The notes under the pieces are model-generated. The model made no database searches. It saw only the letters and a list, made by a program, of their open reading frames with translations, and had not been told where the DNA came from. The translations under genes were made by a program, and so were the position numbers. From Lonicera japonica (taxonomy: Eukaryota; Streptophyta; Magnoliopsida; Dipsacales; Caprifoliaceae): a stretch of DNA of 64,000 nucleotides. The DNA lies in assembly GCA_021464415.1 (NCBI GenBank), contig CM038465.1, positions 19,375,839-19,439,838 of the forward strand, in the 5' to 3' direction. Shown here piece by piece: positions 46,301-55,682 of the stretch (positions are counted from its first letter, which is position 1; each line of letters opens with the position of its first letter).

Positions 46301-47000
46301 ATTGGGGTTGCAAATGGATTATAAGGGCTAGTAATTTTTCATTACTGGCTCCAGTGATCTATTATTGCATAATCAATTTCAATTACTGGAGCCAATTATT
46401 TTGATAACTGGCTCTAGTAATCGATTACTTCCCCCCAGCTATATGGGTTACTAGACCACCGTTAATTTTGATTACTGGGGACACTAATTAGATTACTAGG
46501 GACAGTACCCCAATAATCGGCGAGAGGGACGACGTCATTAATGAGATTGCTCGACAGGAGGCCCCAGAAAAAGGGACATTTCGTTGCCGCCCCCCGCATT
46601 CAATTGAGAAGAATGTGAAAGTTCACAACCGGGGTGCAACGAGGATGAGGGATAGTTATTTGGAGTATGAAACTCCTTTTGCAATTTGCAAGCCGCATAG
46701 GAAAGCAAAGCCCCATGAACCCAAACAACAAGCATTACAAATCGAGGGGGTTGACTGTACAAAGGACACCTGGCAGACCTTAGATGTGAAGATTCAAGGG
46801 CACTACCGCGTTTTCTTTGGCTCGAAAAGGTAAGTACATATTTTTATCCAAATCACTAATTGTTAAATTAATTAACAAAAGCCATACTAATTGATTTTAA
46901 TTTGTTCTCTTAACAGCGATTTCTACAACCAGGATCTTAACGACACATTCGGGCCTATTATAGAGACAACTATCATTAAAAAAACATAATTGAGGAGAGA
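43383..47000 (+). repeat. Five tandem units of 741-830 bp, each an exon plus array intron
   Basis: Units start near 43383, 44211, 45041, 45782 and 46527. Each contains an exon of about 300 bp (VNEIARQE..., RMRDSDLEYETP, KKAKAHEPKQQAL, DTWQTLDVKIQGHY..FF.SKR) and a GTAAGTAC donor. An 80-bp AT-rich intron, a second exon (DFYYQDLNDAFGP, IIEERDLDKD) and an ATTACTGG array follow. Units 1 and 3 have lost the AG of the intron acceptor (AACAAC and AACTGC in place of AACAGC). A partial sixth unit (second exon onward) is at about 47115-47410. Confidence 0.9.
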
Positions 47001-48717
47001 GATTTGGATAAAAAAAATGTAAGATTTAATTGAATAATTTGGATTATTGGGGTTGGTAATGGTTTTCTGGGGCCAATAATTTTGATAACTGGCCCCAAAA
47101 ATCCATTATTGCATAATTATGATAAAAAACATAATTGAGGAGAAAGATTTGGATAAAGATGTAAGATTTAATTGAATAATTTGGATTTCTGTCTGTGTTA
47201 ATTTCGATTAGTGTGTATGTTAATTTGGATTACTAGGGTTGGTAATGGATTATTAGGGCCAGTAATCCATTACTGCATAATCAATTTGGATTACAGGAGC
47301 CTGTAATTTTGATAATTGGCCCCAGTAATTAATTACTGTACCCAGCTATATGGGTTACTAGACCCCCATTAATTTTGATTATTGGGGACAGTAATCAGAT
47401 TACTGGGGATAGTACCCCAATAGTCCGTTACTGCCTTACCAATTTGGATTAATTGTACCTTCTCTAACCACTTATGTACGTGTGCAAAAATATTGCAGGT
47501 TGTGCAGCAGTACATTGCTATAATGAAGCGGGAGATATAACGAAAAAAAGGGACATAATTGGTTTCATTGACTTGGAAGTTTCAGTAAGTAAATCCCGAT
47601 AAAAAATAAATTACCGCGCATGAAGATTTACATTGTTGTAATTCCAGTTAATGTTCTGTTTACAGTTTTACTGTATTGCACACAACGAGAAGCTTGTGAC
47701 GTCCAGCGCAGACTAAAGTGGAAACGAGATGGATGTTGCAACACTCTTGTATGAAACCCAATGGGAAATATTCACTCGCAAGAAAATCTTGTTTCTATTG
47801 CATCACAGGACGAGCAACCATTTCACCCTCCTCTACATGAACCACGAGAGGAGGAGAATAACCCATATGAATTCCAGCCTACTCGTAAAGGGTAAAAAGG
47901 TCGACGATGACAAATGGGGAAAAAATGCACAGGAAGTGATAAGGTAACAAAAATATTAAATATATAAACTGATAAATTATGTATTTTCAATATTAATACC
48001 TGACTTGATGTATTTACCCTGCTCTTGTAAAAAAAAGGGCCAAACATATTAAACAGTGGATGCAAGACATCTGGCTTGACGGCTGGTTTGCAACTCAATT
48101 GAGCCAGGATCCTGAGAGGTACCACGAACAGGTGTATGATCAAGATGCAAATGGCCCCAAAATAAGATAAAAAAAGATGACGGACGATGAAAAGAAAACA
48201 AGGAGGATGATGGTCAACAAAAATTTGGGTTTTAAGTCGTACAAATTTTTCGAGGATGTTGACTACCCACAACAAAAGCCGGGATCATAAGTAGCTCGTA
48301 TATTTATAGCTTATCGATTATAAATTTTTGGTAAATGATATTTTGGCACAATAATTAAATATTTTTTAGTTTTTAGGTCAGATTGTGGTGGATTCATGCT
48401 TCACTTCATAGATTGCTTGATAAACTCGAAGAAATCGTCCTAAAAGGGGGGGATACTTTTCAGGCAAACCATACTAGACAAATTCAGAACCCTTAGACCA
48501 TCGAAGTGAACAATGGTAAGAATATGTACGGTGATTGATGGTGTAAATATTAATTGTTGTATTTGATGTAAATGATTGTGTAAATGATTTTATATATGAT
48601 CGTAAAAAATGGGGTAAATGATTGTAAATAATTTTTAGATTGATGGTGTAAATGATTATGAATAAATGATTGTGGATAAGGATGTGCATGATTATGGATA
48701 TGCCTTTTTGGTTCAAT

Positions 48718-48900
48718 TACAATGGATTACTGGCACTAGTAATCTGGATTACTGGCACCAATAATTGAGATTATTGGCCCAAGTAATCTCAATTACTGAA
48801 CCTAGTAATCTGGATTACTGGCCCCAGTAATCTCAATTACGGACCCCAGTAATCTGGACTATTGGCAACTTGGATTACTGGCACCAGTAAAATGTCTAAG
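48718..48900. repeat. ATTACTGG/CCAGTAAT array downstream of the Ulp1-type gene
   Basis: About ten copies including GATTACTGGCCCCAGTAATC. It is preceded by a stretch of tandem GTAAATGATTGT phrases (48540-48670). Confidence 0.85.
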
Positions 48901-49059
48901 TTACATTCTAACTTATCTCTCCATAATGACCAACAAAATACAATCCATTTGCTCTGATGATGCTAGTCAATAGCCTCTGTACAAGTAAGCCTGTTATACT
49001 TTCCCTGATAATGGGCAAAGGGTGGCTAGAGATTGTTGTTTTGTTCATTTTCCCTTAGT

Positions 49060-49135
49060 GATGATGGATCTTGTTTAATTGATCTTGATTAGTAAATTTT
49101 AAATATTAATTTTTTATTAAATTTTGAATTTCTTA
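49060..49135. repeat. Dispersed repeat D, copy 3
   Basis: GATGATGGATCTTGTTTAAT and GATCTTGATTAGTAAATTTT, matching 39867 and 38170. Copies 2 and 3 bracket the Ulp1-type gene as direct repeats 9.2 kb apart. Confidence 0.75.
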
Positions 49136-49402
49136 TTTTAGGTATGGCATTTTTATTAAATACGTCATTTTAGTGTGACTTTACACATGCATATCATCTT
49201 TTCGAGTCATCATGTTATTAATTGGCGGTTGGGGGGTTTAGCCATGTGGCAACGTAGGACAGGCGGGTAACGTTTTCCAAAGAATCACGTCGTTTCAAAA
49301 TTAATAACTTCTCTCGAAAACCGTCGCTTGCACTGCTATAAGTAACCCCTTCCATCCCATCAAGTTTTCATCTTTCTCATCACTTTTCTAATACCATTAC
49401 CG

Positions 49403-49594
49403 ATGGATAATGTTTTAAAGGCTAACAGTTCTTATAGTCCTCCGGTGGCTCCTAGTGCAATTGATAACCTTTTCCGGATGGTCAAAAGACTTGCAAGAGA
49501 GGTTCAGAGGTTAAAAAATCTGACCCGAACCATTAGAGACCTGGAGCAACATCTGGCCGCCGTGACCATAGAGTGGGCCCGACTTCATGAGTGA
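49403..49594 (+). CDS. Short coiled-coil ORF, unknown
   Basis: 63 codons from ATG to stop. The first 25 residues are Ser/Pro-rich and the rest is a regular amphipathic helix (FRMVKRLAREVQRLKNL, LEQHLAAVTIEWARLHE). A CT-rich leader-like stretch and ATACCATTACCGATGG precede the ATG. I do not recognise the family. It lies between the Ulp1-type gene and the solo LTR and may be a fragment of a TE accessory protein. Confidence 0.3.
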   Translation: MDNVLKANSSYSPPVAPSAIDNLFRMVKRLAREVQRLKNLTRTIRDLEQHLAAVTIEWARLHE

Positions 49595-50502
49595 TTTTGG
49601 TAGGGGGAGAGGAAGAAGGTCAGGTGATGGCAAAACATACCTTGATCAATCGAAAATACATGTTTACCCATGTATTTCTTTGAATCAAGGTCAAACTATC
49701 CCATCTATTTCTGTCTCACCTTCCTCTTTTTTTCCTTCTCCTTAAGGTCTTCCTGGATTGACTCCATTTTGTGGATCTGGGATTTCTAGGGAGTTTCACT
49801 TTTTGAGGCTCGTTGACAGGTTGCCCTTAGCATCGCAGTCACCTGCTAAGGGGGGATTGACCCTCTCTTTTTGTATTTCTTGCTTTGAATATGTAATTGT
49901 TGACTTAAAAGTCACAAATCTTGTTTTGATAATAAAAATAACGTTAATCATGTGTAATTTAACTAAGTTGATGTTTTGAGATATAGCCACAATAAATTGA
50001 TCACATATGGACTAAACCGAAAAGCCGGAACCAAGATTATTCACCTACAAATATTTGCACTATCAATGTCTTACACCTCACACAACTACTTGATCAATGC
50101 ACTGTTAATGGCATTTCTATGAAGAACAATGACCCAAGGAAGAAAAGAAACGAAGATACAAACAAAGCCCTTGAACACTCGTTATTTTATATGTGAGTGA
50201 GTGCTTTTGTTTCCTATGTAAAGATTCGTGTTTGATTCTCAATATAGCTCATACACTTTGTTTTTACACAATTAGATTGATCAAAACAAAGTTTCTTCAA
50301 GATCTGTTCAAAACACCCTTTTGGCAAAAACCCGATTTTGGATTTAATTCATATTAAATTATAAATGATCTTATTTGGTGCTCTAACAAAAATAGGTGTC
50401 TTAGGAACCTATATTTTACCTTCCCCAAGCATTAAAATTGATTTTAGAGCTATATTGCAAAAGTGTAAAAATTGCATTTTTGGCCTGCCAGACATAGCTC
50501 AT

Positions 50503-50575
50503 CAGTCGACTGATGAGCAGTGCTCAGTCGACTGATGGCCACTCAGTCGACTGATGAGCCTTTCTCAGTCGACTG
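50503..50575. repeat. Four CAGTCGACTG palindromes
   Basis: Perfect copies start at 50503, 50525, 50544 and 50566, i.e. two pairs with 22-bp spacing, the pairs offset by 41 bp. Each is followed by ATG, and the first is extended to a 16-bp palindrome, CATCAGTCGACTGATG. The array lies about 100 bp upstream of the TATA box. Confidence 0.93.
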
Positions 50576-50673
50576 ATGGTCCAAAAACTAGCCGTTGGAG
50601 TTCTGATTTTTTACCATTTTTTGGCACCAAATTTTTACCAACTCCCTCCAAACGGCCATATGTTGTCCTAGAC

Positions 50674-50681
50674 TATATATA
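50674..50681 (+). promoter_or_regulatory. TATA box of LTR family C
   Basis: TATATATA after GGCCATATGTTGTCCTAGAC, in the middle of the LTR, where U3 ends. It is the best core promoter candidate in this LTR. Confidence 0.5.
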
Positions 50682-51494
50682 CACTATCTAAGACATGTTT
50701 TAAAAAACTTAAATCATTCCAACACTATTCTCTTCATTTACATTCAATATTCAAAGATTCAAGAACATTGCTTTTGATCAATCATCATTATTTTGAGCTA
50801 TTAATTGTTGATCAAATTTGATATCTCCTAGTGTGAGCTTAAATTGTAATATTCATACACTTGAGAGCTATTGTACATTGGTGTTAGTCACCAAATCATT
50901 TTCTTCAAATATTAAGAGAGGTTTATCTCTTAAAATAGCAAGAGTGAATTCTTGTGTGAGTATTGATGGTGAATCAATACTTGTAAGAATGTGTGAGACG
51001 AATACACTTGTAGAGATTTGATCTTCACCTGGAAGAAGATCGGTATTAGTTAAAATTCTCGGAGAGCTAACCAAGCGCGGAAGTAGGGGCTAACAAGCCG
51101 AACCGTGTGGACAAAAAGTCTTTGACTTCTATCGGTTTAATCTTTTTATCTCTCGCTTTATTATATATTGTGATTGGAACTACCTTGGTATCTTGCTTGC
51201 TTGATTGATATAGACATTAAACATTTTTAAAAGGATTATAAAAATCTGATTTAGTTTTTAAAAACCCTATTCACCCCCCTCTAGGGTATTTTCCGACCTA
51301 CAGTAATCATACCCGTCTCTTTTTGCATTTCTTACTTTGAATATGTAATCAGTTGGACCTCGAAGTCCCGCCTTTGTAATTTTACTTTCAACAATAAAAA
51401 ATAAGTTGTTTCTCTATATCTCATCTTATACACCATTTATTTTCATTTGTGGTTGTTGTATGAATGCTTGCATTTATTTACATTGTTAACAAAA

Positions 51495-51610
51495 ACTTGG
51501 ATTACTGGCCCAAGTAATTCATTACTGGCCCCAGTAATTTGATTACTTGCCCCAGTAATCTAAATTACTGGCCACAGTAATCTATTGATTAGTAGCCCCA
51601 ATAATCCATT
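51495..51610. repeat. ATTACTGG array fragment
   Basis: Six copies in both orientations right of solo LTR C, evidently continuous with the arrays at 48.7 kb before the LTR inserted. Confidence 0.8.
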
Positions 51611-51911
51611 TGTAAGTGTTAAGTAAAATATTGACCTTTTGGATCGGAAGTGATTTTATTTATTCCTCTTTTATGGATCTAAGGTTTCTTTTGGGTTCTA
51701 AAATTTTGAATTTGATTTTCCTAAACAAATTTGTGTTCGGATACAAATATTGATTCAATGTTTTCTTTCTTCACTTTTCTAAAATTTCAAGTGTAATTAC
51801 TTTTTTGTTTTTAAGAATTGTAAATATTTTTGATATCTATAATTTATTTTTATCATGCTCAACTGGAATTTCAAACAAATAATTATAAAATTGATATTAA
51901 TAAAATGTTAT

Positions 51912-51938
51912 TGTGCCGTAGGCACAGGCAAACCATAG
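51912..51938 (+). mobile_element. Helitron-like 3' terminus, copy 3, degenerate
   Basis: Hairpin TGTGCC GTA GGCACA (51912-51926), a 8-base spacer, then ATAG (51935-51938) and T; the canonical C of CTAG has changed to A. Spacer and stem resemble copies 1 and 2. Confidence 0.4.
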
Positions 51939-52179
51939 TACGTTAAAAAAAAAAAGAACAAGACTTTAAAAAAAAATCAAATTTTTTTTCTACTTCTTCT
52001 CTCTCTCCTCTACTTCTTCCATCTCTCAGTTTCTCTTCTTCACTTCCTCAAGAATCCCTCGCATCCTCTTAAAGCTCTCTTCAAGCTGTGCTGATTCAGC
52101 AGCCCTCTCCTTCTTCAGTTCATTAATAAAAATAAGATTTTCAATGCATAATAGTCCAAGTTGCTGTAGAACTGATGGA

Positions 52180-52240
52180 TAATTACAGGCCTCGGTAATG
52201 GATTACTGGAGTAGCAACTTGGATTACTGGCCCCAGTAAT
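52180..52240. repeat. Last ATTACTGG array fragment, joined to tnp2
   Basis: Two to three copies, ending GATTACTGGCCCCAGTAATC directly before the tnp2 fragment. Confidence 0.7.
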
Positions 52241-52340
52241 CAGCATCTTGAACGAATGCCACAGTCGGGTTACTACAATGATCTACACTATTACTCGAAG
52301 ACGCCGTGTACTGTTATATTTCTAGCACTTCACCGTGTAA
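52241..52340 (-). pseudogene. tnp2 N-terminal fragment, minus strand
   Basis: Minus-strand pieces reading SSSN-PTVAFVQDA correspond to SSSNPTMDFVQDA of the tnp2 gene at about 13410-13450, with an insertion of about 20 bp between the two halves. On its downstream side it runs straight into the ATTACTGG array instead of the rest of tnp2, so most of the gene is deleted. It links the array family to a CACTA transposase. Confidence 0.55.
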
Positions 52341-52366
52341 GTACAATGATGAGCCCAAGAATAGCA

Positions 52367-52610
52367 CTGGAGCTTAATCATGGAATGAAGGCTATGCGTT
52401 TTAGGATTCTTGTTGTTCTTTGACTTAGCAATCAATTAACGCATTGATTGATTGTTTGCCTTCGACTATACCAAGGTTTTTTCTCGTTTTCGGGATTGGG
52501 TCGAGGTTCCACCTCCATTAAATTCATGTGGTTCCAAGGTTCTTGCGTTTTAAGCGTTAAGGGTTGCGGATTCATCTTATTAGGTAGAAATACGATCGTG
52601 GTTTATATCA
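52367..52610 (+). mobile_element. LTR family A, internally deleted copy
   Basis: Starts TGATGAGCCCA and ends GGTTTATATCA, matching both ends of the LTR at 8670-9430 but only 244 bp long; about 500 bp of the middle is missing. The flanks TACAA and GATCG do not match, so the copy sits at a rearranged junction. Confidence 0.75.
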
Positions 52611-52876
52611 GATCGATCATGGGTCTGGAACTTGTCACTCAGCACATTTGCAAGCTACTAGGCTTGCTCTTGATCACCACATGCCATGCCATTCTATCCC
52701 AAACCTACGAAAACATGGAATACTACAAAATATACACCAACTTGGGCCACGTTAGATACAACACTCGCTAAGGCATTAATCTCGAGATAAGTGGATAATT
52801 AGCCAGAATTAAAGCAACAAACGCATCAAGCGACTCCGGGAAGGAGCTTAGATATGACAATATTATGCGTTTATCA
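52611..52876 (-). repeat. gypsy 3' LTR fragment
   Basis: The minus-strand LTR starts TGATAAACGCATAATATTG directly after a purine tract (GTTGAGGGGAGT). Only about 266 bp remain before the junction with the family A LTR fragment. Confidence 0.6.
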
Positions 52877-52889
52877 ACTCCCCTCAACT

Positions 52890-54218
52890 TATCTCTTGCT
52901 AGTCCCTTAGCAAGACAAAAAAAAAATAATTACAAAAGCACTATGCTATACAAAAAATTGTTAACTTCTAAGTTCCTAAAGAAGACGAGTTGCATCTCGT
53001 GAAGGTTTCAGAAATGATACCTACAAACATTAGAAGTTTGATCATGATGAATGATGAGAATGAAGATTCAAGTTTCAATTTGCAAAGCAAGAAGCATTAC
53101 TATCAATTTTCCAGAATGATGGACTTTTGAATGATCATATAATTCGCCTATCTCCTTTAGAACACAATCCCATATTCTCCAACGCTCACATACTAGACTT
53201 CGATTCAAGCAATTCGATATAAACACAAAGAGTCGTAGTCATTCGAGAAGGAAGAGAGAACTTTTTCAAAAACAAAAGCTCCGAGATTTGTCAATTCTAA
53301 GCATTTTCTTTATCTTTTACTTGGAAATTCCGCTAAATTAGTTCAGGGCGGTTTTCATCTCTATGGGGGGCAGCGGTCTCACTTATGAAATTTTTCAAAA
53401 TTCTGCTCATTCATTGGAGCTCAAAGGAAGCTATTCACCCTTTCCCATATGGCAACCTATACCCATCCATAATATTAGACAAAGAGACTTAAGATTTAGT
53501 CAAGTGAAGCTTTAAGTCAATATTATGATAGAAGTCATCCAAGTTTTCAAAGTGCTATGCTTTTGTCCTCTCATTGGAGGATCTTTTCGAAAGAGCTTCC
53601 ATCATTTTTGGACGAAAATTCCTCTTCTTTCAATGAAAATAAATCTAAGTGTTATTACCGAATTGGAAACAACCAAAGCAATCTAGCATGTGGAACAGGA
53701 GAATATAACGGGATATGAGACTAAGTGGAGCAAGGCAATTTAGATTATCATTCAAATTCCTATCTGAATCAAAGAATTCATGCCAAACGCTAATGAAACA
53801 ATAGCCTTCATTTGAACAACATCTCAATCAATCATCAATTTTCAAACTCCTCAAAAAATTTGGAATACATCTCTTCTACTCATGGAAATAGACAATAGCA
53901 AGCCAAAACAAAAAGAAATCACAAAACGTACCCCCCTCAACTTAAAACACACATTGTCCTCAATGGAAAGAGAACAAGAAAATGCACGGGCGCTACTTTG
54001 GCTTTGCTTTCCATGATACAAAAATAAGAGATAAACAACAACTATACACAAAACGGGTTAGAATTAGAATTCAAAAGCAAAAAACCATAACATTCAACCA
54101 TTAAAACCAAGTTTTAACGTTAACATCAAGTCTAAATTCTAATAAAACCCAAAAGAAATAAAGTAAAACTAAGCGCAAATATAGTTAATTAAAGAGTTTT
54201 CAGGCTATCACATCATCA
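52890..54218 (-). other. gypsy 3' non-coding region
   Basis: About 1.3 kb between the extra ORF and the 3' LTR with no supported gene. A minus-strand phrase, GAGGACAATGTGTG followed by TTAAGTTGAGGGGGGTACG (about 53925-53960), resembles a second polypurine tract of the kind common in Tat/Athila elements. Confidence 0.6.
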
Positions 54219-55397
54219 TCACATATCAGGGGGTGGGGGTGGGGGAAATCGACTGTAGAACTCCTCGAATTGACGGCGTATGAACTCCTGTTGAGCCGCC
54301 ATATGAACTTCCACCCTAGAGGCAATTTCCGCCTCCATATGATCTTGGCGGACCAGCATATCGTCCACCCTAGTATTGAGAGCATCAAACCCCGCATGCA
54401 TCGTGGCATTCATTTGCTCGAATTGCTCTCTCAAAAACTCCATGTTATCGTCCACCGGCCCCGTACTTGCTCTTCTTCTTCTCCTCGAAGGACCCGGAGC
54501 GTCGGTTCTCACCTCTTCTGGTGCTTCTTCCTCGGACTCAACTGGAGGAGGTGCGGCCGAAGAACTTGGCCTGTTTCTGAGTTGGCCGGCGGCTCTAGCT
54601 TGGGTGGACCTGTTTATCGGGGCCCGCTGGATCTTTCTGACATCGGCGTCCCGTTCTTGGACACCCGCTTCCAAGCAAATGCGGGTCAAAAGCACACCAA
54701 ACTTGATTATTTCGTTATGGGCTACCGTGTCATAGACTTTCATGATTTTTCGCATTATGTAGCGAACTAAACAACACGGCCTATTTCGAGCAATGACATA
54801 TAAAACATAGGCATGATAGGGGTATAAGTGCTGAATGTGCGAGGTGGGGTCTATCGCGTTGGCTACAACAAGGCACAGAGTCCTAAATTGCGGTGCTAAA
54901 TTGTTCCTATCGAATTGGGAGCCAATCCAAGTCATTGGGCGACCGGCCAAAAATGTGGCCAACTCGTCATCTGTAGGATATACAATTCGGGCTGAGTGTG
55001 GGAGTTCATAGCTACCATCCGGCATTGCCGGAATCCCCATCACTCGACTAACTACCTCGAGGTTGAACGGTATAGTCCTCCCACGCACGTGGGCAACATA
55101 AGCATAAGCAGCATTGGGCACACGTACCAAGCTTGCAACGAATTCACGACATAGAGTGAGATTGCATTGGTTACCTGTTTGTCGCAAATATTGCACCCAC
55201 CCCTCGTGTCGCTCGAATGCTCCCATTTGCGGGAAATCATCTAAAGCACCAATAATGACGGGCCTCTCGATCATCACAACCCGGTTCCTGAAAGCATAAC
55301 TCCACCAATCGTACTCCTGACGGCTACGGAACCCGCGGTACCCACCCCTCGCGGCTTGAAGCTCTTCTGGCTTGTTAACTGGAGCAATGGCAGCCAT
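54219..55397 (-). CDS. Extra ORF of the gypsy element (putative plant transposon protein domain), 392 aa
   Basis: An intact 392-codon frame from ATG 55397. Residues about 20-215 (RGFRSRQEYDWWSYAFRNRV..., NAAYAYVAHVRGRTIPFN, MGIPAMPDGSYELPHS, YVLYVIARNRPCCLVRYIM) match the 'putative plant transposon protein' domain found near pol in plant gypsy elements. A linker of S/P/E residues with a basic SRRRRRAS nuclear-localisation-like stretch follows, then an alanine/methionine/glutamate coiled coil (about 305-375), and it ends in polyproline. No signal peptide or membrane segment, so it is not env-like despite its position. Upstream lies a CT-rich leader-like stretch and the palindrome array. Function unknown; the open frame suggests recent or maintained coding capacity. 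Confidence 0.75.
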   Translation of the reverse strand: MAAIAPVNKPEELQAARGGYRGFRSRQEYDWWSYAFRNRVVMIERPVIIGALDDFPQMGAFERHEGWVQYLRQTGNQCNLTLCREFVASLVRVPNAAYAYVAHVRGRTIPFNLEVVSRVMGIPAMPDGSYELPHSARIVYPTDDELATFLAGRPMTWIGSQFDRNNLAPQFRTLCLVVANAIDPTSHIQHLYPYHAYVLYVIARNRPCCLVRYIMRKIMKVYDTVAHNEIIKFGVLLTRICLEAGVQERDADVRKIQRAPINRSTQARAAGQLRNRPSSSAAPPPVESEEEAPEEVRTDAPGPSRRRRRASTGPVDDNMEFLREQFEQMNATMHAGFDALNTRVDDMLVRQDHMEAEIASRVEVHMAAQQEFIRRQFEEFYSRFPPPPPPDM

Positions 55398-55660
55398 TGA
55401 TGTGGGGAGAAGGGAGAAATAGAGAGAAATTTCGAAATTTTGGGGAATAGGGCTCGAAATTGGGGGTTTGGGGTTTTAGAGAGAGAAAGAGGTGTTGATG
55501 ATAGATGGGTGTGGAGTTTGGGGGTGAAATTGAGGGTTTATGGAGGTGGAAAGGCTAGGGGAGGGTTTGATTTGATGATGAATAAAGGTTTGGAGAAGGG
55601 AGATGGAGAGAAATGGGAGTTAGAGAGAAGATGGGGCACGATTTTGGCCAAAAAGAAACG
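55398..55660 (-). promoter_or_regulatory. CT-rich leader upstream of the extra ORF
   Basis: Minus-strand sequence before the ATG is rich in CTCTCT, CCCCAA and AACCCT, with few ATGs, as in plant 5' leaders. This is unusual for the inside of a retroelement and hints at a separate transcript for the extra ORF. Confidence 0.4.
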
Positions 55661-55682
55661 GCTGCTCTATTTTAATTGGGAC

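Larger units (their letters stand above)
41014..48520 (+). pseudogene. TE-borne Ulp1/C48-protease gene, degenerate, with amplified exons
   Basis: From ATG 41014 one frame reads MAPKNYIPVHGEEE, a Lys/Arg-rich stretch, then SAETWDILNGMDFGPLVRGF and FFGS/LALEFLMVLFHLP-type sequence with four stops. This resembles the N-terminal domain of plant transposon-borne Ulp1 proteins. A second part (about 41740-42070) has LTLLMYLFSGSI and WFLENTKLREPHLENRLIS. A helical segment is at 42869-43081 and a basic AT-hook-like segment (GKGRGPARKKGG) at about 43275-43310. Five tandem exon units follow (43383-47000). The protease domain (47490-48480) has ILFLLHHRTSNHFTLLYMNH and THMNSS, the Gln of PQQKPGS and, after an intron at about 48288-48368, the Cys of SDCGGFMLHFIDC. 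These are the C48 His, Gln and Cys positions. Stops and frameshifts exclude an intact product. SUMO-protease-like proteins of this kind are carried by plant MULE and CACTA elements. Confidence 0.7.
49898..51302 (+). mobile_element. Solo LTR, family C (copia SIRE/Maximus-like), 1405 bp
   Basis: Starts TGTTGACTTAAAAG and ends TTCCGACCTACA, with the exact duplication GTAAT at 49893-49897 and 51303-51307. The near-terminal TTCACCCCCCTCTAGGG phrase is typical of large plant copia LTRs. It contains four CAGTCGACTG palindromes and a TATA box (50674-50681). No internal domain follows. Confidence 0.9.

Noticed and set aside
54270..54770. Plus-strand frames of up to 166 codons opposite the gypsy extra ORF
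   Set aside because: The minus-strand frame has domain homology and codon structure; these are its complement.
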